A program made the position numbers and the translations under genes. From contig NZ_JAUSRE010000020.1 in assembly GCF_030811655.1 (NCBI RefSeq), forward strand, positions 43,207 to 107,206: a DNA stretch of 64,000 bases, given 5' to 3'. This DNA comes from Pseudarthrobacter enclensis. GTDB lineage: Bacteria > Actinomycetota > Actinomycetes > Actinomycetales > Micrococcaceae. The first letter of the stretch is position 1. The number at the start of each line of letters is the position of its first letter. The notes beneath the pieces are model-generated. The model worked only from the letters and a program-made list of their open reading frames with translations, did not search any database and was not told the origin of the DNA. This document shows positions 41,818 to 50,570 of the stretch, piece after piece.

Positions 41818-43163
41818 CCCTTGGCCTCCGGCATGGACCGCCCCACCGGTGCCGGCAGGAGGTAGTGCCGGAACCAGTCCGCGGCAAGGGTGGCCGCCGT
41901 GGCAAGGGTGCCCGGTTCCTCGAAGAGGTGGGTGGCGCCGGGGACGATCTCCAGCCGGGTGGGTGCCTGCATGCTGGCCATCGCCTGGCGGTTGAGGGCC
42001 AGCACCTGGGTATCGGCGCCGCCTACGATCAGGAGCGTGGGGGCCCTTACGGCGGCGAGCCGGGGGCCGGCAAGATCGGGCCGTCCGCCGCGGGAAACCA
42101 CGGCGGCTATCTGGGCTCCCGGCTCGGCGGCGGCCCACAGCGCCGCCGCTGCGCCGGTGCTGGCCCCGAAGTAGCCGATCCGCCCGGCGGAGCCGTCATG
42201 GCGCGCTTCCAGCCAGTGGGTCGCGGAGGAAAGCCGCTGCGCCAGCAGGCCGATGTCGAACACGTTGGCGCGGTTGACCTCCTCCTCCGGAGTGAGCAGG
42301 TCAAGGAGCAGGGTGCCCAGGCCTGCGCCGTGCAGTACGGAGGCCACGAAGCGGTTGCGCGGGCTGTGCCGGCTGCTGCCGCTGCCGTGGGCGAAGAGGA
42401 CGGTTCCGTCGCACCTGGCCGGCAGGTAGAGGCTGCCCCGCAGCACGGCCATTCCTGACGGGATTTCCACCTCATCCTCCAGGCTCCCGTCGCCGCCTTC
42501 CGCACCCCGTGGGGACGGCGGAGAGGCGGCGGCGTCCAGAAGCTGCACCACCTCACCATCCTCCGTGGGCGAAAAGTCGTGGTAGTAGTAGCCCACCGCC
42601 TGGAATTCCTGGGGCGAGAGGAGGCAGACGACGTCGTCCGGCTCCTTAAGCTCCACGATGGTCCGGGCGGGGGCAACAGGCACAGCGAGGATCACCTTCG
42701 CCGCGCCGAGGTGGCGGGCCACCTGGCAGGCTGCCCTGGCGGTGGAGCCCGTGGCAATGCCGTCATCCACAATGACCACCGTGCGGCCGGCAAGATCAAT
42801 GCGCGGGCGTCCCTGGCGGAACCGGGCCACCCTGCTTTCCAGCAGGGCCCGTTCCTGCCGTTCCACCTGCTGCAGGTCTTCCTGGGACACGCGGGCCATT
42901 GAGATGGTGCGCGGATCCAGGACCCGGACGTTGCCTTCCCCGATGGCCCCCATGGCCACCTCCGGCTGGAAGGGAACCCCCAGTTTCCGGACCACAATTA
43001 CGTCCAGCGGCGCGTCCAGGGCCTTTGCCACCTCGAATGCCACGGGAACACCGCCACGGGGCAGGCCCAGCACCACCACGTCCCGTCCGCGCAGGGCGGC
43101 GAGCCGTTTGCCCAGCCGCCGCCCGGCGTCGGACCTGTCATGAAAAACAACCATCACCGTCAC
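41814..43163 (-). CDS. Phosphoribosyltransferase-alpha/beta-hydrolase fusion (Rv0571c-like)
   Basis: A 449-aa fusion. The N-half (about 1-215) is a type I PRTase with LGLPRGGVPVAFEVA and the PRPP loop VVIVDDGIATGSTARAA (129-145). The C-half is a dienelactone-hydrolase-like domain with nucleophile GYFGASTGAAAA and a late GGAD plus GATHLF pair. Proteins of this architecture include DosR-regulon Rv0571c. Its substrate is unknown. It overlaps the genes on both sides by 4 nt. Confidence 0.88.
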   Translation of the reverse strand: MTVMVVFHDRSDAGRRLGKRLAALRGRDVVVLGLPRGGVPVAFEVAKALDAPLDVIVVRKLGVPFQPEVAMGAIGEGNVRVLDPRTISMARVSQEDLQQVERQERALLESRVARFRQGRPRIDLAGRTVVIVDDGIATGSTARAACQVARHLGAAKVILAVPVAPARTIVELKEPDDVVCLLSPQEFQAVGYYYHDFSPTEDGEVVQLLDAAASPPSPRGAEGGDGSLEDEVEIPSGMAVLRGSLYLPARCDGTVLFAHGSGSSRHSPRNRFVASVLHGAGLGTLLLDLLTPEEEVNRANVFDIGLLAQRLSSATHWLEARHDGSAGRIGYFGASTGAAAALWAAAEPGAQIAAVVSRGGRPDLAGPRLAAVRAPTLLIVGGADTQVLALNRQAMASMQAPTRLEIVPGATHLFEEPGTLATAATLAADWFRHYLLPAPVGRSMPEAKG

Positions 43164-43507
43164 CCGCCATGCGTGATTTCTTCACCGGGCGGGACAGCCG
43201 CCGCGGGAGCCCAGGACATGCGGAGGACGAAGTGGGCATCAGAACTGCTCCTGGCAATCACCGCCCCTGCGTCCCCCGCAAGCTTTACCCCGAACTCGAT
43301 CTCGATGTGTTCGGGGGTAAGTTCCGCCATGGCCTCCAGTGCCGCGCGGGCCGCCGGGCGGACGCTGGCAAGCGCGTCCTCCAGCCGCCGTCCCGTGTCC
43401 AGGATCCCCTGCTCGTTCCGCGCCGGATGGTCCACGCCGTAGCTGTCATCGGCGGCCTCGACGAGCACGGTGCCGGATCCCACTTCGTAGCGCAGCACTT
43501 CGGTCAT
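43160..43507 (-). CDS. Trypsin-co-occurring domain (TCO1/CU044_2847 family) protein
   Basis: A 115-aa single-domain protein. LRYEVGSGTVLVEAADD, the helix AARAALEAMAELTPEHIEIEFGVKLAGDAGAVIARSSSDAHF and the ending VLRMSWAP match the TCO1/CU044_2847 family, often beside trypsin-like or effector-associated proteins. No protease gene is adjacent here, which is unusual. It lies second in the nine-gene unit and overlaps the fusion gene by 4 nt. Function unknown. Confidence 0.8.
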   Translation of the reverse strand: MTEVLRYEVGSGTVLVEAADDSYGVDHPARNEQGILDTGRRLEDALASVRPAARAALEAMAELTPEHIEIEFGVKLAGDAGAVIARSSSDAHFVLRMSWAPAAAVPPGEEITHGG

Positions 43508-43522
43508 GGCGGATTCCCTTTG

Positions 43523-43879
43523 CTAATGCGAGACGCGGTAGGTCCGGCGGACGTCGGTGCTGGGTTTAATGGCCACCGCTGTTACCACCAGTGCCACCGC
43601 CCCTGCGATCCAAGACGTCCAGGCGGCGCCTGTCGCGCCCGTGTACGAACCGAGCCATGGCGAGAGGACCAGTCCTGCTGCGAGGATGGCCTGCACGTAT
43701 TCCATGGCCGGTGTTCCCGGCATGGCCAGGTTGATGATGCCACTGACCACCAGGAGCCCGCCGAAGACGAGCATGAGGGTGGTGGACATGTTTTGCTGCC
43801 GCGTGAACAGGACCGCCACCGCGGTAAAGAGTCCGGCGGCAACCGTTGCGTAGTCCTGCCACCGATACCACTTCTTCAC
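43523..43879 (-). CDS. SPW-repeat membrane protein
   Basis: A 118-aa protein with four hydrophobic segments and the SPW signature in VLSPWLGSYTGATGAAWTSWIAGAVALVVTAVA. The N-terminal MKKWYRWQDYATVAAG carries the first W-Q-D cluster. SPW proteins are uncharacterised small membrane proteins of actinobacteria and proteobacteria. First gene of the minus-strand unit; a DosR-box-like dyad lies 100 nt upstream. Confidence 0.87.
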   Translation of the reverse strand: MKKWYRWQDYATVAAGLFTAVAVLFTRQQNMSTTLMLVFGGLLVVSGIINLAMPGTPAMEYVQAILAAGLVLSPWLGSYTGATGAAWTSWIAGAVALVVTAVAIKPSTDVRRTYRVSH

Positions 43880-43978
43880 TGAACTTTCCTTTCTGGTTCA
43901 GGCGGCCGCCCAGTGCGGCTCCGCCCGGCGGGCCTTGGGTTCCCGCGATATAAGTCAACGCCTGCCGGCACGGACCTT

Positions 43979-43997
43979 GTAGGGCAGAAAGACCTAC
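43979..43997 (-). promoter_or_regulatory. Possible DosR/DevR-type box upstream of the nine-gene unit
   Basis: GTAGGGCAGAAAGACCTAC forms an imperfect dyad resembling the mycobacterial dormancy box, read on the minus strand as TAGGTCTTTCTGCCCTA. A TTATAT (43953-43948) at about 37 bp centre to centre could be its -10. The match is approximate and rests on a remembered consensus. The 253-nt gap also holds the divergent phosphatase promoter. Confidence 0.35.
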
Positions 43998-44132
43998 GGC
44001 CAAGGGCGTGTGGCACTGCCCCGATTCACTGCCAACTCACAGCTTCTCCCCCTGCAAAACGGGGTTCCGGTATGCAAGAGTGTGGCCAACGCTGGGACGT
44101 AAATTTTCGGTATCGGACAGCAGGGGCCGCGC

Positions 44133-45374
44133 GTGAACCAGAGACCAGGCCGCCCATCCGCCAGAAGGCGGTGGCGCTCCCCGGGGCGCGTGCTGCCGTC
44201 ACTTGCGGCGCTCCCCATGCTGGCCCTGGTGCTGACCGGGCTGGTCGCCTGCCAGCCCCCTGCTCCCCGGCCCTCGCCGGCCCCGTCCGCCAGCGCCCCA
44301 CCGACGCAGGGTGAAACCACGCCGCCTGGCAGCGAGGCATCCCCAAGCTCCACCGCCGGGGCGGGCACCGGCACCAAACCCGCGGACTCAGCAAAGGCAG
44401 CCGGGACCCCACGGCACATTTTCGTGATCAATCTGGAGAACAAGGGATACTCCAGTGTTTGGGGGGACAACTCCGCGGCCCCGTACCTGTCCGGCACGCT
44501 TCGCAAGAAAGGCGTGCTGCTGAAGAACTACTACGGCGTGGCCCACAACTCACTGCCCAACTACCTGGCCCAGATCTCCGGACAGCGCCCCAACGACAGC
44601 ACGGTGGGCGACTGCCATACCTATACGGAATTCATCGCCACTGGCACCGACCCGGACGGCGCTCTGCAGGGCGACGGCTGTGTCTACCCCCAGGACACCC
44701 AGACCCTGGCCGGGCAGCTCACCGCGCAGGGCAAGACGTGGAAGGGCTACATGGAGGACATGCAGCAGCCGTGCGAGCATCCGGTCCTGGGCGAGGCGGA
44801 TGACCACATCAAGGCCACCCCGGAGGAGCAGTATTCCACGCACCACAACCCCTTCGTGTACTTCCGGTCCATCACGTCGTCTCCGGACTGCGCGGCGAAC
44901 GTGGTCAACTTCTCCGCGCTCCATGACGACCTGAAAACCGTGGCCACCACCCCCAACCTGGCCTACATCTCGCCCAACCTGTGCCATGACGGGCATGACA
45001 ACACCTGCATCGACGGCTCCGAGGGTGGCCTGGCGGCGGCGGACAGCTGGCTTAAGGAGCAGGTGCCGGCCATTCTGTCTTCGCCCGCCTACAAGCAGGA
45101 CGGGATGCTGGTGATCACTTTCGACGAGGCCGAGGGCAACGAAACGGATTCCACCGATCCGGGCAGCGCCCCGGCGGGTGGAACGGCAGGAGGACAGGTG
45201 GGCGCGCTGGTCCTGTCCCCGTTCGGCAAGACGGGTACCTCCTCGACCACTCCGTACAACCACTACAGCCTGCTGGCCACCATCGAGGACTTGTTCCACC
45301 TCCCCCGCCTGGGGCTGGCCGGCGACCCGGGCGTCAATACCTTTGGCGACGACGTTTACCGTAAGGAGTCCTGA
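44133..45374 (+). CDS. Secreted phosphoesterase-family lipoprotein (acid phosphatase/phosphatidylinositol-3-phosphatase-like)
   Basis: A 413-aa PF04185-type protein. A long basic N-terminus and hydrophobic core end in lipobox LVAC at about residue 40, followed by a Pro/Ser/Ala-rich linker. HIFVINLENKGYSSVWGDN carries the metal-binding Asn/Glu of the family, GVAHNSLPNYLAQISGQ the nucleophile region, and MLVITFDEAEG a late metal motif. Similar to SapM-type phosphatases. GTG start at 44133. Linked to the next gene by 1 nt plus its own ribosome site. Confidence 0.88.
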   Translation: MNQRPGRPSARRRWRSPGRVLPSLAALPMLALVLTGLVACQPPAPRPSPAPSASAPPTQGETTPPGSEASPSSTAGAGTGTKPADSAKAAGTPRHIFVINLENKGYSSVWGDNSAAPYLSGTLRKKGVLLKNYYGVAHNSLPNYLAQISGQRPNDSTVGDCHTYTEFIATGTDPDGALQGDGCVYPQDTQTLAGQLTAQGKTWKGYMEDMQQPCEHPVLGEADDHIKATPEEQYSTHHNPFVYFRSITSSPDCAANVVNFSALHDDLKTVATTPNLAYISPNLCHDGHDNTCIDGSEGGLAAADSWLKEQVPAILSSPAYKQDGMLVITFDEAEGNETDSTDPGSAPAGGTAGGQVGALVLSPFGKTGTSSTTPYNHYSLLATIEDLFHLPRLGLAGDPGVNTFGDDVYRKES

Positions 45375-45375
45375 C

Positions 45376-47061
45376 GTGAAGTTATGGCAGAACGGACGAC
45401 GGCGGGCCGCCGTGCTGGCAGGTGCGGCAGTGCTCGCTTTGGTACTCCTTGCCGTCGTCCTTCCCACGGCCTTTCACGCCGGCCTCCCCGCATCACCATC
45501 GCCCGCCACGGTGCCACCGGCCGTCCCCGCAGGGGAGCCGGATTCCGGCACCGGGATCGGCAAGATCAAGCACGTGGTGATCATCACCCAGGAAAACAGG
45601 TCCTTCGACAGCTATTTCGGAACCTACCCGGGCGCTGACGGGATCCCCATGAAGGACGGGACGCCTGCCGTGTGCCTTCCCGACCCTGCCGACGGCGGCT
45701 GCACCAAGCCCTTCTACAACTCCGCGGACAGCAATGCCGGCGGACCACACAGCCATACCGACGCCACGATGGACATCAACGGCGGGGCCATGGACGGATT
45801 CGTGGCCCAGGCGGAGAAAGGCCTGTCCGGCTGCGGCGCCGGCAGCGCCAAATGCCAGTACACCGACAACATGCCCAATGATGTGATGGGATACCACGAC
45901 GGGCGGGACCTGCCCAACTACTGGACCTACGCGCAGAACTTCACCCTCCAGGACCACATGTTCGCCTCCGCGGCTTCCTGGAGCCTGCCGGCGCACCTGT
46001 ATCTGGTCTCTGAGTGGTCGGCCAAGTGCAGCAAGGCCGGGGACCCGACGTCGTGCGTAAACGCCCTGCAGGACCCGGACCCGGTCCCGGAGCCGCAGAT
46101 GATCAAGAACACCCTGATCGGACAGTGCCAGGCCGGAATGGACCTGGACCCCTGCCGGGAGGCGCTGGAAGCCGCCGACATCGATCCGGCCCTCGCGGCG
46201 CAGATCGACCAGCTGATCGGCACCAGCTGCAAGCCCACCGATTCATACGCGGTCTGCCAGGCGGCAGTGGATGCGGCGCCCGTGTCTCCGGACCTGAAGA
46301 AGAAGCTCACCGAGGCTGCCAAGAAGCTGGACCTGCCGGACTACGCCTGGACGGACCTGACATTCCTGCTCCACAAGCATCAGGTGTCCTGGGCCTACTA
46401 CGTGTTCAACGGGACCGAACCAGACTGCCGCAACGATGCCGCCACCTGTGATCCGGTCAAGCAGGACGCAAAAACCCCGGGCCTGTGGAATCCGCTGCTG
46501 TACTTCGACACGGTCAAGGAGGATGGCGAACAGGGCAACGTCCAGCCGTTGAGCGGGTTCTACGACGCCGCGCGGAAAGGCACGCTGCCCGCCGTCACCT
46601 GGGTGTCGCCCACGGACAAGGTCAGCGAACATCCCCCAGCCAAGATCAGCACCGGCCAGGCGTACGTGGCAGGGCTGATCAACGCGGTCATGAGCGGGCC
46701 GGACTGGAACAGCACCGCCATCTTCCTCAACTGGGACGACTGGGGCGGGTTCTACGACCACGAAACCCCGCCGGTGGTGGACAACAACGGCTACGGGCTG
46801 CGCGTCCCGGCCCTGGTCATCAGTCCTTACGCCAGGAAGGGGTACATCGACCACCAGGTCCTCAGCCAGGACGCCTACTTCAAGTTCATTGAGGACGACT
46901 TCCTGGGCGGCGAGCGCATCGATCCCGCCACCGATGGCCGGCCGGATCCCCGCCCGGATGTCCGCGAAGCCAACCCGCAGCTGGGCGACCTGGCCAAATC
47001 CTTCGACTTCAACCAGGCACCGCTGCCGCCGTTGATCCTGCCCAACGCCACCACGTACTGA
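45376..47061 (+). CDS. plc: Secreted phospholipase C (PF04185 phosphoesterase family)
   Basis: A 561-aa exported enzyme with one N-terminal hydrophobic segment. KHVVIITQENRSFDSYFGTYPGADG is the family start; DHMFASAASWSLPAHLYLVSEWSA, WDDWGGFYDHETPP and GLRVPALVISPYARKGYIDHQ are further metal and core motifs. A Cys-rich helical insertion of about 110 residues (centred on about 280, with GTSCKPTDSYAVCQAAVD) interrupts the domain. GTG 45376 has AAGGAG at 7 nt. Tandem paralogue of the preceding gene. Confidence 0.9.
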   Translation: MKLWQNGRRRAAVLAGAAVLALVLLAVVLPTAFHAGLPASPSPATVPPAVPAGEPDSGTGIGKIKHVVIITQENRSFDSYFGTYPGADGIPMKDGTPAVCLPDPADGGCTKPFYNSADSNAGGPHSHTDATMDINGGAMDGFVAQAEKGLSGCGAGSAKCQYTDNMPNDVMGYHDGRDLPNYWTYAQNFTLQDHMFASAASWSLPAHLYLVSEWSAKCSKAGDPTSCVNALQDPDPVPEPQMIKNTLIGQCQAGMDLDPCREALEAADIDPALAAQIDQLIGTSCKPTDSYAVCQAAVDAAPVSPDLKKKLTEAAKKLDLPDYAWTDLTFLLHKHQVSWAYYVFNGTEPDCRNDAATCDPVKQDAKTPGLWNPLLYFDTVKEDGEQGNVQPLSGFYDAARKGTLPAVTWVSPTDKVSEHPPAKISTGQAYVAGLINAVMSGPDWNSTAIFLNWDDWGGFYDHETPPVVDNNGYGLRVPALVISPYARKGYIDHQVLSQDAYFKFIEDDFLGGERIDPATDGRPDPRPDVREANPQLGDLAKSFDFNQAPLPPLILPNATTY

Positions 47062-47100
47062 GCGTGGCCCCAGGGTTGGTCCCTGGGTTGGTTGGGTGGC

Positions 47101-47460
47101 TCAGGACCCGGCCACCGTGGAGTTCGCGGCGTCCTCCGCCACCCGCTGCAGGTCCCCGGTGCGGGGCAGCACCTCCAGCTGGCGGACTGCGCCGGTGCCG
47201 TCTGCGAGCTGTTCGCGTGCCGTCAGCCCGTATTCCTCCGCCATGGCCTTGAACCGCCGCAGCTGCACGGGGTGCGGGTTGGCGGGCAGCGGTGAGGTGC
47301 CCAGCGCGGCCACCCTGACGCCCACGGGGTTCAGCAACCCGCGGGCCATGGGCACGGCCTCCCCGTTGGCCGGATCCACCAGGAGCAGTTCCTCCTCTAT
47401 TCCGAACGTCCGCCTGCCTGCTCTCGCCCCGCCGGTCAGGTCATTGCCGTAGGTGTCCAT
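47101..47460 (-). pseudogene. YbdK/EgtA-type carboxylate-amine ligase with large internal deletion
   Basis: A 119-aa frame beginning like a full gene: FGIEEELLLVDPANGEAVPMARGLL is the N-terminal signature of glutamate-cysteine-ligase-like proteins, and VAALGTSPLPANPHPVQLRRFKAMAEEYGLTAREQL the next conserved block. The expected catalytic region starting CGCHVHV is absent. The sequence jumps to GTGAVRQLEVLPRTGDLQRVAE, resembling the C-terminus of the about 370-aa family. The deletion is in frame and GGGAGAGGGG still precedes ATG 47460. It could give a small stable peptide but not an enzyme. Confidence 0.75.
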
Positions 47461-47753
47461 CGCCGTCGTCCCCTCTCCCTTGCTTCCTTGCAAGTGCGCG
47501 CAAACGGACCGGTGCCGCCTGCCCAAGGGACTCTGCTCACCACCAAAGGACCGTCACGATAGGCACGCGTATAAACACGTTGAAAGCGGTGGGCCGCAGT
47601 GCCGGCCCGGCCCCGTTGAACTTCACTCCTACTCACGGGTAAATTTGGGGATGTGACGGGCGCCACGCCCGCCCTCCCGGGCCCTTCTGCAAAGGCCCAG
47701 CGGGAGCAGCTGCTGTAGCCGAACGGCAGCATATTATGCAAGAGCGAAAGAGC

Positions 47754-48017
47754 ATGGGCATGTCCGCCTCGCATTTCCAGCAATTCCTGAATGAAGCAAC
47801 CACCCCCGATCCCTCCGGCGACTCACGCCTCGGCCCCGACTGCCTTTACGGCCTTTACGTCAGTTGGGCGGAACTCCACGGACTGACCCCCAAACCGGAC
47901 CAGGCCTTCCGTGCCGGAATGCTGCGCTGCGGCGTGGACATCCGGGACTCCGGGCTGCGGATGACCGGCCCCGCCGCGGCCGACTACATTCTCAGCAGCT
48001 ACCCGGCCGTTGCATGA
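47754..48017 (+). CDS. Hypothetical small protein
   Basis: An 87-aa product from ATG 47754 with GAAAGAG upstream; other ATGs are at 47736 and 47760. LYGLYVSWAELHGLTPKPDQAFRAGMLRCGVDIRDSGLRMTGPAAADYIL resembles the winged-helix ends of phage and plasmid primase-like proteins, without a clear match. The 293 nt to its left hold the promoter of the pseudogene and a GGGCC/GGCCC hairpin near 47680. Function unknown. Confidence 0.65.
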   Translation: MGMSASHFQQFLNEATTPDPSGDSRLGPDCLYGLYVSWAELHGLTPKPDQAFRAGMLRCGVDIRDSGLRMTGPAAADYILSSYPAVA

Positions 48018-48075
48018 TTCCGGAGCAGGAGAGCCCGGTCCCGGGGTGAGCCCTGGCTGTGTCTATAGTTCATGG

Positions 48076-49437
48076 TCATGCCCGTGGCCGCAGTGCCCGG
48101 ACGAAGGGCGCCTTACCCAAGGCAGTCCGTTCGAGCCGATCCACCACCTGCACGTCAATCGGAAGCGGTGACGCTCCTGCCCCGGCTAGTGCTGCTGCCA
48201 CTGCCGCCCGGATGCCGGCCGTGGTATGCCCGGGCGTGATCCCAGCGACGAGGACGCGCAGGCCGGAAGGGTCCTGGATGACCTGCCAGCCTGAGGTGGC
48301 CACGTCGTCGAGCGCGGCGTGGAACACGTTGGGGTGGATGCTGGCACTGCCCTTCCTGCCCGGCAGTTGGAGGACGTCCTCCATGCGGCCTTCAATGTCC
48401 TCCAAGAGGCTGAAGGACCGGCCGCAGGGGCAGCCACGCCCGTCCAAGCGGACGGTGTCCGACATTTCGTAGCGGATCAGCGGCAGGGTACGGGAGAACA
48501 GCACGGTCACCAGCAGTTTCGCGCCGGTTGTTCCCGGCGGGACCGGGCTGCCGCCGCGGTCCACGGGCTCCACGATGACCAGATCCTCGTAGACATGCCG
48601 GTTGCGGTAAACGCAGGGCGAGGCGATCCCGGCCGTTTCGGTGGCGGCGTATATGTCGAACGGTGCACTTCCCCAGGCGTCCTGCATCTCCGCCGCCGCC
48701 TGGGCAGTAAGTACTTCGGAGGCCGACATGACGCCCGCGGGTGCGATGTGCAGCCGTCCCTCCCGTTGTTCGGCCGCCAGCGGCCTCAAGGCCGAGGCGT
48801 AGCCCACCAGCACCCGGGGCTGGAAGGCATTCAAGGCGCTGACGGTTTCGTCGATGGGCGCGGTGACGTCGAGGCGCAGCGTCGGCACGAAGCGTGAGGC
48901 CAGGGATGCACCGACGATGGCGGACTGGTGGGTGGGCACCCGGGAACTGACCAGCGCCATTTTCACAGGTTTACCGGGGACGGTGGCGACGGCCGCCCAA
49001 TCATTGACGCGGGCGTACGATGCCAGGACGGACGCCCACTCGGAGCGGTTCCAGACAAAAATTCCCCGCCGCCCGGAGGTCCCGGCTGTCGCGGCAACCC
49101 GCCATCGCCCCCTGAACGGCCGGGCGGGGTCACCTCCGCTTTGGGTGAGGAAGCGCAGATGGGCTTCGAGATCGGCCAGCCTCAAGTCCGGGGTGGTAAC
49201 CGCTTCGTCAAAGTTCTCCATCAACTCCGCTTTGGTAACGGGCGGCAACTCTGTGAGCGGCGCGTCATGCAGTCCGGCATGCCGGCGGCGGTAAAACTCC
49301 GATCCGGCATAGGTGGCGGCGCGAAGCCGGTGCAGCGCCTGTTCCTGGTGGGCGGCGATGCGGGCGGCGTCCCACCCGTCCCTTTGGCGCCACGTTGCCC
49401 GCAGGTACAGCACCTGCGAGAGGATGCGGACGTCCAT
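48076..49437 (-). CDS. PaaK-like phenylacetate-CoA ligase / coenzyme F390 synthetase family protein
   Basis: A 453-aa adenylate-forming enzyme. The phosphate loop is ATAGTSGRRGIFVW and the adenine-binding ATETAGIAS fits the PaaK family. RLDGRGCPCGRSFSLLEDIEGRMEDVLQLPG is the zinc-like Cys pair and late AMP motif. Ends KAPFVRAL. ATG 49437 follows GAAGGAT. The family includes phenylacetate-CoA ligase and F390 synthetase; the substrate is unknown. Monocistronic. Confidence 0.85.
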   Translation of the reverse strand: MDVRILSQVLYLRATWRQRDGWDAARIAAHQEQALHRLRAATYAGSEFYRRRHAGLHDAPLTELPPVTKAELMENFDEAVTTPDLRLADLEAHLRFLTQSGGDPARPFRGRWRVAATAGTSGRRGIFVWNRSEWASVLASYARVNDWAAVATVPGKPVKMALVSSRVPTHQSAIVGASLASRFVPTLRLDVTAPIDETVSALNAFQPRVLVGYASALRPLAAEQREGRLHIAPAGVMSASEVLTAQAAAEMQDAWGSAPFDIYAATETAGIASPCVYRNRHVYEDLVIVEPVDRGGSPVPPGTTGAKLLVTVLFSRTLPLIRYEMSDTVRLDGRGCPCGRSFSLLEDIEGRMEDVLQLPGRKGSASIHPNVFHAALDDVATSGWQVIQDPSGLRVLVAGITPGHTTAGIRAAVAAALAGAGASPLPIDVQVVDRLERTALGKAPFVRALRPRA

Positions 49438-49619
49438 GGCAGATCCTTCAATGGGAACGCTTCCAGCTTCTTGCGGGCAGGCACGCCACAGCAAGGGCCG
49501 AAAGTCGGCTCCCGCGGACCAAAGTCCACGCCCCGGCCTGACGCCCCCTCTCCGGCCGCGGCTGTTAGGGGATGCAAACCTTCGTGGCGAAGGGAATCCC
49601 GCGGTGGTTTACTGCCAGC

Positions 49620-50342
49620 ATGTCTGAAACTCTCAAGCTGAGCCGCAACGAGCCGCACGACAGCAGCGTGGCAGCGCGCCTGAACTGGCTGCGCGCCGGC
49701 GTCCTGGGCGCCAACGACGGCATCGTCTCCGTGGCGGCCACAGTGGTGGGCGTCGCGGGCGTGACCAACGACCTTGCACCCATCCTGGTGGCGGGCACCG
49801 CCGCGGTGGTGGGCGGTGCGGTGTCCATGGCCCTCGGCGAATACGTGTCCGTGAGCAGCCAGAGCGACAGCCAGCGGGCCCTCATTGAGAAGGAACGCCA
49901 GGAACTCAGGGATGACCCGGAGGGCGAACTCGAAGAACTTGCCCACATCTACCAGGCCAAGGGCCTCAGCGAAGCCACCGCACGGACCGTGGCCGAAGAG
50001 CTGACCGCGAAGGACGCGCTGAAGGCGCACCTGTCCGCGGAACTGAACATTGACGAAGAGGAAGTGGTCAGTCCCTGGCATGCCGCATTCGCCTCCGCCA
50101 TCGCCTTCACCGTCGGCGCCATCCTGCCCATGCTGGCCATCATCTTCCCGCCCGAACAGGCCCGTATCCCGGTCACGTTCGTCGCCGTCATTCTGGCGCT
50201 CGCCCTGACCGGTACTGTCAGCGCCAAGATCGGCGGCAGCTCCAAGCGCAAGGCCACTCTGCGCCTCGTGGTGGGCGGTGCGCTGGCCATGGCCTTCACC
50301 TTCGCGGTGGGAAGCCTGCTGGGCACCACGGGAATCGCCTGA
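49620..50342 (+). CDS. VIT1/CCC1-family Fe/Mn transporter
   Basis: A 240-aa membrane protein. LNWLRAGVLGANDGIVSVAATVVGVAG is the first signature helix, VGGAVSMALGEYVSVSSQSDSQRA the second. A charged loop of about 75 residues with repeated EELxxIYxxKGLS follows, then three C-terminal helices. The family exports or stores Fe2+ and Mn2+. Two starts fit (49572 and 49620); the later begins at the usual family start MSETLKLSRNEPHD. Confidence 0.9.
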   Translation: MSETLKLSRNEPHDSSVAARLNWLRAGVLGANDGIVSVAATVVGVAGVTNDLAPILVAGTAAVVGGAVSMALGEYVSVSSQSDSQRALIEKERQELRDDPEGELEELAHIYQAKGLSEATARTVAEELTAKDALKAHLSAELNIDEEEVVSPWHAAFASAIAFTVGAILPMLAIIFPPEQARIPVTFVAVILALALTGTVSAKIGGSSKRKATLRLVVGGALAMAFTFAVGSLLGTTGIA

Positions 50343-50393
50343 CCCTCGGCCGCGACCCGCTGACTGCTCACCCTCCAGGCGGCAAAAGGTATG

Positions 50394-50410
50394 ACGGCGT
50401 AACGCCGTTT
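50394..50410 (+). terminator. Short hairpin after the VIT1 gene
   Basis: ACGGCG-TAA-CGCCGT followed by TT, 52 nt past the VIT1 stop and 160 nt before the oxidase operon. The stem is only 6 bp and the T-tract is short, so termination efficiency would be modest. Confidence 0.4.
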
Positions 50411-50570
50411 CCGAGCCCGGGCACTGCGTGCTCCCAGCCAATTCCCAGACGCAGCCAAACCTCTTCACATCAGGATCCTGCGCGCGTAGGGTGGGGCACA
50501 CAACCGCTGCCCCCAGGGGCCGTGGTGGGCTCATGCAGTTGGGCTTCTGGAGCATGCCGGAGGGACCATT

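Noticed and set aside
47677..47699. rho-independent terminator near the small hypothetical gene
   Set aside because: The GGGCC/GGCCC stem is 7-8 bp with one mismatch, has no T-tract and lies upstream of the gene rather than after one.
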